Shown here one piece after another: positions 10,985-21,243 of a DNA stretch of 64,000 bases (positions are counted from its first letter, which is position 1; each line of letters begins with the position of its first letter). The DNA comes from Aedes albopictus. Lineage: Eukaryota; Arthropoda; Insecta; Diptera; Culicidae. A model generated the notes under the pieces. The model was given only the letters and a program-made list of their open reading frames with translations, did not search any database and was not told the origin of the DNA. A program made the translations under genes and the position numbers. Where the stretch lies: contig NC_085137.1 of the NCBI RefSeq assembly GCF_035046485.1, forward strand, positions 136,776,703 to 136,840,702. The letters are read 5' to 3'.

Positions 10985-11803
10985 TGGGCCACGAGCGGGA
11001 TCTAGCAAGTAAAAACCTCTAGCACTTTGGGAGTGCATTTTTTTGAGTTGGTGTCTTCGGAGACTTGTGTTTATTTTGCCTGTACTTTAATGTGGTGATG
11101 AAAATTAGTTGGTAATTTTGCCGCATAAGTGGCGCTGCGATACTAACTTTTTTGTCTTACGTCCTCGAGGTTTCCCGTCTTCTGCAAAGTTGTAGAGCGT
11201 GCAAAAATAAGTAAAGTCGCCGAAGACACCAAAGTTGTGTAACTTCAAATAACCAAGTTATATTAAAAATGGTAAAATTTAACTGAAATTAACGTTTTTA
11301 TCACTATTTTTAATGTTATTAGCAAATGTATCATTTTTCACGCCTCACACGTGTCAATCGAAGTAGCCTGCATCTGATGATACCAACTTTACAATTCTTC
11401 GGAGCATTTATAATGGTATTTTTAGCAAAATAGTAAAAATTACTATGATTTTGACTAGTAGTTTTTTTTGAAAAAGTTGCAAATTTCGACAAAGTTTGAT
11501 GAATGCTTCAAAATGTACCACTCAAGATCTACCAGATCTGAAAATTTGGCGGAGGTTTAATTTGGTGTTTTCGAGATATCTTGTTTTATAATATTGATTT
11601 CACACCTAAATATTTTTGAAAGAGAAGCAATTCTTAATTCCTGAATGATTTTGCATTTGGATGCCCACAGATCACTTTTAAATTAAGAGTGTTATGTTGT
11701 TCCAAAGCTCTGATTACTAAAAATGGTCAACTATTTTTCGCATACATTTGTTGAATCGATCGTGCTGAAATATTGAATGGTCGATTAAACGCATAATTTT
11801 ATT

Positions 11804-12352
11804 ATGGTTTTACCCTGTGAGTGTCAGAATAACTCGGCCAGAATAACTGGCATTGACAAGGAAATCATTCATCGATTCGCTTTAACTCTTTACGCACTAT
11901 CGCCAAAGTTGGAAATCGACGTCAACAAATTTGAGGTTTATGCTGAAGAAACAAGGCAGCTGTTTGTTCATCTCTGTGACTTTTACCCTCTATCACCATA
12001 CTGCCGTGTGCAGCATAGTTGTCCCATGTTCTATGGGAATCCCTATTAACATGGGACAACTATGCTGCACACGGCAGCATAGGTGCACAGAATCCTAGTT
12101 CATGGATCAACGATTATTAGCCATTGCGAAGCTCCGATTAACCTTCTATCTGAAGAAGCACAAGTAAGACGGAACAAATCGGTCAGAAAGTTTCGTGAAC
12201 ACCATTCTCGCCAGTTCAGCCGTTTGGCGGATATAACGGACGTATTCAATCGTCTGTTGTTGACCTCTGATCCGGTGATGACCCTCCATAAGATTTACAA
12301 AGCTAATGAAATGTTACAATTTCCAGAAGCGGTTCAACTGCTTTTGAAATAG
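11804..12352 (+). pseudogene. Transposase-like C-terminal region, split by a palindrome
   Basis: Two open segments, 11,804-12,000 and 12,078-12,352, are separated by a 77-bp insertion. The second shows a pattern I associate with a widespread invertebrate transposon protein family: 'HRILVHGSTII', then 'LLSEEAQVRRNKSVRKFREHHSRQFSR', then 'RLLLTSDPV'. Insert plus duplication add 81 bases, so the frame is kept across the break. A TAG still lies at the junction, so the gene was already damaged or mutated later. The N-terminal half and any DDE core are missing. It stops at 12,352, shortly before the right inverted arm. The family assignment is from memory of the motif, not a search. Confidence 0.6.
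12001..12077. mobile_element. 77-bp palindromic micro-element, copy A
   Basis: Perfect 30-base arms begin CTGCCGTGTGCAGCATAG and enclose a 17-base centre that is itself nearly symmetrical (TATGGGAATCCCTAT). A direct repeat CATA lies on both sides (11,997-12,000 and 12,078-12,081), indicating a 4-bp target duplication. It interrupts the transposase-like frame. It shares its length, ends and core (GTTGTCCCATGTT, GGGAATCCC) with copy B but differs in positions 8-12 of both arms. Confidence 0.85.
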
Positions 12353-12903
12353 TATATGGTTAAATAAATTGTTGTAACTGCTTGCAAATACACTGATTCT
12401 TTCAATCCAGATATCTCAAAAACACCAATTTATACCTTCGGTAAAGTTTCAGATCTGGTAGATCTTGAGTGGTACATCTTGAAGCATTCATCAAACTTTG
12501 CCGAAATTTGCAACTTTTTCAAAAAAAACTACTAGTCAAAACCATAGTAATTTTTACTATTTTGCTAAAAATACCATTATAAATGCTCCAAAGAATTGTA
12601 AAGTTGGTATCATCAGATGCAGGCTACTTCGTTTGACACGTTTGAGGCGTGAAAAATGATACATTTGCTAATAACATTAAAAATAGTGATAAAAAGTTAA
12701 TTTCAGTTAAATTTTACCATTTTTAATATAACTTTGTTATTTGAAGTCACACAACTTTGGTGTCTTCGGCGACTTTACTTATTTTTGCACGCTCTACAAC
12801 TTTGCAGAAGACGGAAAACCTCTAGGACGTAAGACAAAAAAGTTAGTATCGCAGCGCCACCTATGCGGCAAAATTACCAACTAACTTTCATCACCACATT
12901 AAA

Positions 12904-12980
12904 CTGCCGTTCTACGCCCAATTGTCCCATGTTATATGGGAATCCCATATAACATGGGACAACTATGCGTAGAACGGCAG
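12904..12980. mobile_element. 77-bp palindromic micro-element, copy B
   Basis: The arms begin CTGCCGTTCTACGC and fold back with only a 3-base imperfection at positions 15-18. The centre is ATATGGGAATCCCATAT. A direct repeat TAAA occurs on both sides (12,900-12,903 and 12,981-12,984). The paired left arm of the host transposon has the uninterrupted sequence at 11,082-11,095 (reverse strand), so this is a clean insertion with a known empty site. Confidence 0.87.
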
Positions 12981-13044
12981 TAAAGTACAGGCAAAATAAA
13001 CACAAGTCTCCGAAGACACCAACTCAAAAAAATGCACTCCCAAA

Positions 13045-13260
13045 GGGCGCAGTATCATAACGTCCGAGGCAATAATGTCCCAGGACTTTATGGCGCATTT
13101 TTTCGGGGCATAACTTCCAAACGTGCAGGTATGTCACGAAGTCCAAGGAAAGAAGGCACATAGGATATTATGACGCATCCAAACTTTTGGACGTTATTTC
13201 GCAAAAAAACGCGACTTAACGACCGGGACTGTATGGCCTCGGACGTTGTGATCCGGCTCC
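13045..13260. mobile_element. 216-bp hAT-like MITE
   Basis: It is inserted in the right arm of the CACTGGG transposon. An exact 8-bp duplication CTCCCAAA flanks it (13,037-13,044 and 13,261-13,268), and the left arm retains the unfilled site as GCACTCCCAAAGTGC on its complementary strand. Ends are imperfect inverted repeats: GGGCGCAGTATCATAACGTC on the left and GGAGCCGGATCACAACGTCC on the complementary strand at the right. An 8-bp target duplication points to the hAT superfamily. There is no coding sequence. Confidence 0.88.
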
Positions 13261-13419
13261 CTCCCAAAGTGCTAGAGGTTTTTACTTGCTAGATCGCGCT
13301 CATGGCCCAGTGTGCAGTGTGTTTTCTGTCGCCTACAGGGTTGCTAGAAGTTCAAACTAAAAATAAACCCCGTTGGTTTGCATGAGGTGTCGTTCAAGCC
13401 AACGGGGGTAGACGGTACT

Positions 13420-14060
13420 TTGGGTATATTTGGTATGGGGAAGATTTCTGGAGTCCAAAATTGACGAACAGAATATCTAATATGGCGGTATAAAATCCAA
13501 GATGGTGCCTCCATATTCAACATGGCGGCTCCAAATTCAATATGGTGGCTTAAACATTGCAATATGGGCATATTTGTTATAGGTAAGATGTCCGAAGTCC
13601 AAAACGACGACCAGAATTTTCAAGATGATGGCCCAGAATCCAATATGGCTGCTCCAAATTCAAAATGGCGGTTTTCGAATGGTAGTTTGGACTCTAAAGT
13701 TATGCAATATGGGTATATTCGGTATGGGGAAGATGTCCGAAGTCTATAAACGGCGACCAGAATTTTCAAGATGGCGGCCCACAATCCAACATGGCGGCCT
13801 TAAATTTAGACCCTAGAACCATACTATATGGGTATATCTGGTAAAGAGAAGAAGTCTGATTTTCAGAAATGGCAACCAGAATACCCAATATGGCGCCACA
13901 AAATTCAAGATGGCGGCTGTCAAAGGCTCCATGAGATATATGTGATATGAAGCAGATGTCCGGTCCGGAGTCCAAAAGCTACGACAAAAATATCCAAGAT
14001 GGAGGTCTAAAATCCAAAATGGCGGCTCCAAGTCCAAATCCAAAATAGCGGTTCAAAATA
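13420..14060 (+). repeat. ATGGCGG-rich minisatellite
   Basis: Higher-order units of roughly 115-145 bp each contain 'atatgggtatat', 'aagatgtccgaagtc', 'accagaattttcaagatggcgg' and 'ccaaattcaatatggcgg'. Unit starts lie near 13,560, 13,706, 13,823 and 13,935. Within each unit the ~20-bp subphrase 'ccaa.atggcggct' repeats. Open frames on both strands here (13,344-14,043) are by-products of the repeat. Confidence 0.8.
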
Positions 14061-14720
14061 CAACATAAGTTTATGGATCAAACATCAAAAGCCAGTCTAA
14101 CGAATCATATCTGGTGCCACGAAATGGATTTTTGTTGAACGTATGAAAGTGCGGTATCCATCAACATGTCACTTGAGTTTTGTTGAAATGGAGTTTCGAA
14201 TGCACGAGAAACCCATGGTCTAGATCAGCTCATACCACCTTTAAATTGCATCGGATAATGTTTTCTTGGCGAAACTTATAAGTTGGACCAATTTGCAATA
14301 TTAAAGGAAAACGTTTTCCAGGCCTTAAAACGCTGTATCTCTGCAACAGACCTCGGGAGTTAACCTTTTCGATTAGAAAATGTCTGATAAACACGATGGG
14401 ATCAAAATTTCTAAAATCAAAAGATTTTTCGACGAAAACTCAATTTTAAATTTTAAAATTGAAAAATAACATGTTTGGTAACACCGTTTTCAAAAAATAA
14501 TATTTTTCTGACGCATTTCTTCACAATTTTCTTCAAAAAAGCCGAAGATCAAAAATGTGTATATGTTGTAGTTTCAAAGTTATAAATTATGGAAAGGAAG
14601 CGAAAACTTGGATTTTTCTACCTGGGGTGCTGTTATGGGCCGAGTGATCCAAATGACACCAAATTTTTTTTTTCTTCCTCTATTTAAACAAACATAATCA
14701 AAAATTGGTCAAAATCCACG
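14061..14720. other. No recognised gene; A/T-rich
   Basis: Probably the tail of the same dispersed repeat as the minisatellite, followed by A/T-rich sequence. No frame, TIR or tandem unit is evident. Confidence 0.35.
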
Positions 14721-16499
14721 ATGGTTGATAACACGTTTCCACTTTCTCTAGGTCATTTCATATGGAATGAACCATATGTAAGATGTACGATTGGTGACGC
14801 AAAAATCTTGAATTCGCAAGCCATTAACTGCATTAATAACAATTTTCAACTAATACCAACATCTCTGAATCTATTCAATGGTGCAATATTAATAATTCTT
14901 ATCCAATCAGAGATCAAGATGCATCGCGCGACCTTTCACTAGTATGTCCAATCTTCAAGCACTCGGACTCCCTTGCTTATCTAGCCAACAAGCAGCTACC
15001 GACTTGGTGCATCGGTGATGAATGATCCTAACCCAGGTAAAACAACTTCAACACGGCCCGCCACTATCAACGGCGCGGTCAACAACAACGTTAGCCTGGC
15101 CTGGTGCGCATCAAAGGCCAACAAGAGGCAAAGAACCGGTAGCCGTGTAACACCGTTGTCGATGCATTTGTTTAGCAAATGTTTCGGAGATAAGAAAACG
15201 AACTACCAAACGGAAGGATCCCGGCGTTGCAACCGGCCGACCGGGATGCCATGATGATGGAATGGATGGAATAAGGCAAAGAGCAACACGAGAGACGCCA
15301 AAGTGCAAGTCAGGCAGGGGCAGGTTGAACTTGTCGCTTTGTGAGGTTGGTGTAGGTTTGTTGCGAGTGATAAATGTTGGCTTATTACCGTGGTGTACAA
15401 AACAGAACTTCATTCGTGAGGAGAGTGTGATAAAGTGAGGCTGTAACTTGATAGTTTGGAAAACGAGTCCGAGTGTGGATCATCGATAGGCAAATAACGG
15501 AGGTGGAAAGATAAATGGTACCATAAATGAATGCAGTAAACTTGAAGCTCAAGAAGATTTTTCTGCTATTGGAATGATGTTGACATTGTGTCCTTGTCAA
15601 TGTTATATTTGAAAGCAATAGCATTATTTTCCAGGAAAGAATCTCCAGTGCACCAAAATCTCTTCATCTCCGGTTGACGGGTTCCGAGAATCAACAGCAA
15701 TTCATCGGAACCAGCAGAACCAACAACAATCGTCTCAAGCCATGGAACGTTCAATTGTTCTCCGTCCTCGGAAACAAATCTCCCAAACACGGAACGCCAA
15801 CAACGTGGCGATGATTGATGACGAACAATTAATCAATGAGCCGAACCAAGAAGTCCACAAGATTCCGAAGTGCGCTTACACACTTGGTGCACAATGACTT
15901 TTTGTGTGAAGTCTGAAGCTGCACTGACTGACTGGAAGGAGCAGGAGCAGAACAAAAAACGCAGTTCTGAAATAAATGAAAATCGGGTGGAAGTGATAAA
16001 AGATCGCTTAAGAGGTTGAAACCTGACCTCTTGCGCGCAGGCCATAGCATCTCCTCTCAGATACATCAACACAGCCTGAAGCTCGTGATGTGGGCTCTCC
16101 TAAGAATGGCATAAATAAATGATGTTTTCTGATGGGCAGCGTAGTCACGCCTGGCTCCAAGGGATCTTTTTTCTCGTTCTGCTCGGCCGTTGAAATGCTA
16201 TCTGGGTTTGAAAAATTAAGACATTTTTATCGTCACCTCGTTTGGCGGACTCTAGTGCTAGAGTCGCTGTACAGTTGAGATGGTTTGGGGCGGGCAGAGG
16301 CGGACGGCCGGCGCCTCGAGGGAAAGTGTGAACAAATTGGACAATAATAGTAATGGATAGCAATTCTTAGAAGTGAGTAATTTCCATTCATCGTCACGTG
16401 GTGTTGTGTTACAGTATGTGCTTGACGAGGTGTTCGATGATAAATTCGTGACTCAAACTGGCAGACAGGTTGCAAAGTTTAAGAACTTCGCGGCTTATC
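14721..16499. other. Unique-looking stretch without a recognised gene
   Basis: About 1.8 kb with higher base complexity and no TE signature I can name. Several 60-100 codon frames occur on the minus strand (for example 15,111-15,413 and 15,566-15,790), but they overlap one another and contain no known motif. Exons of a host gene, regulatory sequence or intron are all possible. Confidence 0.4.
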
Positions 16500-19110
16500 A
16501 AAATTTCTAGAAACTTAAAAAAATCATAACTTTTATTAAAAAATCTCTCATGAGTTCTTTCAAAAAGTCTTTCAAACATTCTATCGAAAATTTTCTTTAG
16601 GGATTCCTTAATAAAATTTACTAGATATTCCTCAAGCCAGGCCCGTACACAATGGAGGGGTTTTGGGGGTTAAACCCTTCCATTGCAGATGTCCCATTCA
16701 CTAGACGCCCCTCCGCCCTTTGCTAAAATTAGGAAAAACTTCTCCCTTGTCGCCTCTTTCGCGCACGGGCCTGCTTCAAGCAATTAGCCAACAATTTCTG
16801 TTTTTTTTTTTTAGAAAATGTAGTATTGACTGCATGAAAATATTCTCCAGAGATATCTTTAGAAAATCCAAAAGGGATTCCAGAAAATTTAGGAGAAATT
16901 TGCAGTAAACTTTCCAAAAACTCCATCAGAAATTTATCCAAGATTTCCTTCGAACATTTCTCCAAGAATATTTTCAAAAATCTCGGGACTTCATGAACTT
17001 TTTCAAAAAAAAATCTTCAAGCATTTATTCGGAAATTTTTCCTAACGATTGCTTTGGTAATAAAGAATTATTTAGGACAGCCTAGCAATTTGGCCAGGGA
17101 TTTTTTCAGAAATTTCTTTAGACATTTATTAAGAAATTTTCTGAAGCGAATCCATTTGAAAACCCTTCGGAGATTCCTTCAGAAAATTTTCCAGTTTTTG
17201 TTTTAAAATCTTTGATTTTTTTTCCAAGGATTCCACCAGAAATTTTCACAGTTCGGGTTATTTTAAAACATCTTCCAACGATTCATTCAAAAAAATACCA
17301 GGATTGCTACAGAGAATTCTCTAAAGAGTTCTTCAAAAATTCCACTAGTAATTCCAGCAATTTCTTCACGAATTCTTTTGAAAATTCCTTCATCGAATCG
17401 TCAACAAAATCTTCCGGCAATTTTTAAAAAAATCTTCCAAAAATCCCTTTGGAAATTGCTTTACAAACTTTTTCGAATAATCTTCCGAGGATTCATCCGG
17501 ATAATTTATTCTTATCCCTAGTAGGATGTTGGGATCAATATGGCCTAGACAGGGATACTGAACGTGCACTGCGCCATTGTGGTGCAAGAAACCTAACATC
17601 TTAGGAGGGTTAAGTGAATAGAGAAATTCCTCCAAAGCTTTCAATTGAAGTGTATCTATCTAGAGGCTCCTAAAGAAATGTTTCGAAGGATTCATTTAGG
17701 AAATCTTCCACAGATTGCTTCATGATGTTAAAATATACTTCTGAAGCTTGATTAAGAGTTCTATTAGAAAATCGAACATGGATTGCTTATACAAATCCTG
17801 CATGATTTTTTTTCACGAGTACTATCAGATGTTTTTTATGAAATTCGTGCGGGGCCTATTTTAGCAATTCCTTTAAATATTTATTCAGAAACTTCTCCTG
17901 AGATGACTTTAGAAAATCTTCCTGAAATTGCTTCATTCTCCTGGGAATTTCTAAAAAAATCTTAAAAATTCAAAAATTCCTCCAGGAATTCTCCCACGGG
18001 CCCTTCCTTCACGGATTGATTCATAGAATTATCCAAGGATACAATTTGAAATAAAACACATTCAGTACTTGCCCTAGAAATTTATCTATGGATTTTTCCA
18101 GCATATTCTAAAATCTAATTAGGAAACTTCTAATATTTCAAATAAAACGTATCGCGACTTTTTCAGAAATTTCCCTTTCATTCCCTTTGATTTCTTTTAA
18201 AAGAGTCTGTAAATATTCTTTCACCAAATTGTCTAAGAACTCATTCGAAAATGTCCTTAGGAAAAGCTCTACAATTTATTTTCCGAAAATATATTGAAAA
18301 ACTCCTTTGGAAAGGTTTACCCAGATTACTTCAGATATTTCAGATTATTCCTCTTGAAAAAATCTCAGGCCCTTCAAAATTCCCCTTCAATGATTTCACT
18401 AGACCATGTTTTCGTAGATTCCTTAAGAAAACATTTCATGTTCTCTAAGAATTCTATCAGAAAAACCTCCAGGCATACATTCGAAAAATTCTGCCTGAAT
18501 CCACTCAAAAGATCAGAAATTCAGATTTCCTTCAAAAATTCAAAAAGTTCCCTTCAGAAATTCGTCCGGGGATTTCTAAGGAAATTTCATAAATTCCTAT
18601 AGTAATTATTTTCGAAATTTCTTTAAAAAAAATCACTCAAAAATCTTTTAATGAATTCTTGTAAAATAAGGCGATGCTTTCCTTACCAATTCCTACAGGA
18701 TTTGGGACTTTTCCACAGATTCCTTTAGAAATTACTCATGAAATTATTTCATAAAATCTTCCAAATCTCAAAAATTTCTCAAGCTATTTACTTCAGAAAT
18801 TCATACAGAGCTTTTTTAAGAATTTTCTATAGAGATTCTTCCATATTTTCTTTTAAAAAGTTCTCCTTCAGAAACTGCTCGGAGGATTTCTTCAGAAATT
18901 CCTCCATCTTCAAGGGTTCATTTGTAAAGGCATTCCTCAATGTAAAACTCCGGAATCACTAAAATTATTCTGTTTTTTTTTCATGAGTTTCGTCGGGTAT
19001 GCATACCTGTATTTTTTTTTGTTTGTTAGAAAATCCTTCAGGATGTCGTCCAAGTATACTCTAGTATTCTCTGAATTTTCTTCAAGAATTTCACTAGAAA
19101 AGCGACTCTG
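16500..19110. repeat. Long decayed GGAATTCC-type tract
   Basis: For 2.6 kb, phrases such as 'gattccttcagaaattt' and 'aattcttccaagg' recur every 25-35 bases with heavy divergence and no fixed register. The orientation is mainly that of the right half of the 37-41 kb array. The S/F/K-rich plus-strand frames at 17,212, 18,294 and 18,738 are products of this texture. A hAT-like MITE interrupts it at 16,638. Confidence 0.6.
16638..16773. mobile_element. 136-bp hAT-like MITE (CAGGCCCGT family)
   Basis: The ends are CAGGCCCGTACAC and, inverted at the right, CAGGCCCGTGCGC. Near-identical octamers flank it: CCTCAAGC (16,630-16,637) and CTTCAAGC (16,774-16,781). The interior includes 'ggaggggttttgggggttaaaccc'. 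A second member with an exact duplication is at 27,468. Confidence 0.8.
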
Positions 19111-20350
19111 CCCAAGTAACAATTTCATTGCTGATTGGTTTTGTTTGATTTTTATTAGGGTTTTATTACAGCAATAATTAAAACTCGCAGTTTTATTACT
19201 GCTTTTATGAAAACCATTGATAAAATGTTTTATAGTATTCTTGAAGATATCCATAAAGATAGACTTTAAGAGTAAACAAAACTTTACGATTTGTATTGCA
19301 TCTTGCTTTGCTTTATAGATTACCGTGCAAATGTTCAATCGTCTAAAATATTTGTTCACACGTCAAACACCAAGGAAAGTAGCAAGTAAACAAACCGATT
19401 ATCCCATGCACCACCCAAAAAGTGTAACCGACGCTTAAAATTTCTAGCAGTGAAACGAACCAATGTATGCTGAAACTGGTGGGAACATATAGTGGTGTGA
19501 CAAAAAATTTCTGCAGGGGGTCGAATACGGTGCAAAAAAAGCAATAAACTTTCTGGCAATCATTATTACCACAATAAAACTTTTAAAACTCTCAACAGAT
19601 GGCGATCCGTTCGATTAGTAACGACATCTGTTGGTGGAAAAGCAGAACTACGACATTTCTAGGTTTATTCGGTCATCATAAAAGTAAACTTACTTTCGTT
19701 TTATTTTCGCTGATTATGGTTGTCGTCATATTGAAGAATTAGCTAACGTGAATGGAAAATAGTTATTTTTGCTCAAATAAGCGATGAATCGATAGTTTGC
19801 CACCATTTCCATAACATGCTCACATAAATAAACTCTCTCTGCTGAATTTTCTTGGGATTCGAGATAGTTTTACTAAATAAATAAATTGATTCATTTCATT
19901 CCAAGATGATAATATTCACTATTTTTGAAGCGCATTAATTTTATGATTCTGCAACCCCAATATTCACGGTAAAATTAAATGCGCATAAGCCTACCAACAC
20001 AATAACAACTAAAATATTAGTTTGTATGACCTTACGAATGACGTATCGTCCTGAACTTTGCGTGCTATCGAAGGAGCTTATATGCATCTTGAGCTGTCAT
20101 AGTTTTTGTTGAAAAAAAAAACAACAACAATCGAGAATGGGAAATTTTTCTACTAGGTTTTAAAACGGTTTTATTGCTACTCTTAATGTGGTTTGCAAAA
20201 CCTCTCCGAGAGTGGTCCACTTAGCCTGAAGATGCTCTTAAAGAGGTTATCGAGAGGTTTCGATGTATAAATCAGTTTTACTACAAGTTTTATAAAATTG
20301 GTCATGAAGATCTCTTGTAGAGCCAAACAAAATTTAAAGTGTTACTTGGG
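19111..20350. mobile_element. ~1.24-kb element with CCCAAGTAACA ends
   Basis: CCCAAGTAACAATTTC opens the unit and the inverse TTTAAAGTGTTACTTGGG closes it. The interior is A/T-rich and resembles none of the neighbouring short-repeat DNA, whereas that DNA resumes on both sides. No target duplication is clear, and the minus-strand frame 18,937-19,359 crosses the left boundary, so it is not a real gene. Class and superfamily are unresolved. Confidence 0.55.
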
Positions 20351-21243
20351 TGAGCTTCTTCAGAGGATCCTTCAGAGTTTCTTCTTCAAGGATTTTGTGA
20401 CTTCCTCAGTCACAGTTTTTCCAGGGATTCCGTTAAATCATTTTCCTATAAAATTATTTGATTTTTTATGACATTCGTCAAAAAGATTGTCCAAGTACGG
20501 CTTTAAAACATATTCAATGGGTTTCTATCAAAATTGCTTCATGGATTCCTTTGGAAATTACTCCAGGAATACGGTCTCTTTTAGGAAGGTTTCAATGGGT
20601 TTGTTTTGAAATTTAATTTGAAATTCTTCTAGAGGTTCGTTTAAATAATCTTCGAAAATTTCTCCAGAAAAATATTTTTTCATAAAAATATTTTTAAAAC
20701 TCCATCAGAAACTCGTACAGGTACCAGAGATCCTAATGATTATTGCTGCAGGAATCTGACCTAAAATTTCTTCAGAAAATTATCTAGAAAATACTGCAGG
20801 AATCTTTACAGAGACTCTTGCATTATTACTTTCAGTGATTGAGGCAGGAAAGATTCAACGCATCCAAAGATTTTTTTAAGAATTTTAGAAATTTCTTCAG
20901 ATTTCTTCACAAGTTTTCCATATAGGGTGACAAAGGGTATTATCGGCAGGTTTGTTCTCTTCGTCATGAGGGGCTTTTGTCAGCCAAATTGCCTGAGACT
21001 TGATCATATCATTCAGCTAGGTTGGGAAAGATTTGATGTCAATTTTGAGTTTGATAGGTTTAAAAAAAAACCATGACGAAGAGAACAAAACGGCCAAAAA
21101 TACGTCAGTTTCCCTATTTTCATTTTCAGAAATATCTAAACTTTTTAATTCTGCAGAGATTGCATCGCAAATTGTTCAGAGGGTTCTTCCAAGAATTCCT
21201 TGCGAAATTCCTTCAGCGATTCCTACAGAAATTCATACATTTT
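20351..21243. repeat. Decayed GGAATTCC-type tract
   Basis: This is a continuation of the tract before the 1.24-kb element, with phrases such as 'cagagaattccttgcgaaattccttcagcgattcctacag' near 21,190 that are closer to the intact 24-bp unit than most. It holds one MITE and ends where element A copy 2 begins. Confidence 0.55.
20925..21114. mobile_element. 190-bp TA-flanked MITE
   Basis: Inverted ends extend ~45 bases and are best conserved internally: 'ttgttctcttcgtcatg' at 20,951-20,971 and its complement 'catgacgaagagaacaa' at 21,072-21,089. The outer ends are GGGTGACAAAGGG and, inverted, GGGAAACTGACG. TA lies at 20,923-20,924 and 21,115-21,116. It is non-coding; the frames at 21,033-21,363 run across its right end. 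Confidence 0.68.

Larger units (their letters stand above)
10986..13312. mobile_element. Long-TIR DNA transposon, CACTGGG ends
   Basis: The termini are CACTGGGCCA(C/T)GAGCG in inverted orientation. The inverted repeats extend ~630 bp: 10,986-11,610 pairs with 12,405-13,312 once insertions in the right arm are discounted. TGCA flanks both ends, but the motif is palindromic, so the size of the target duplication is uncertain. The single-copy middle (11,611-12,404) carries the C-terminal part of a transposase-like gene. CACTG ends suggest the CACTA/EnSpm-Chapaev (CMC) group; this is inference. The right arm acquired a 77-bp palindrome (12,904) and a MITE (13,045), both absent from the left arm, which preserves the two empty sites. 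Confidence 0.75.
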
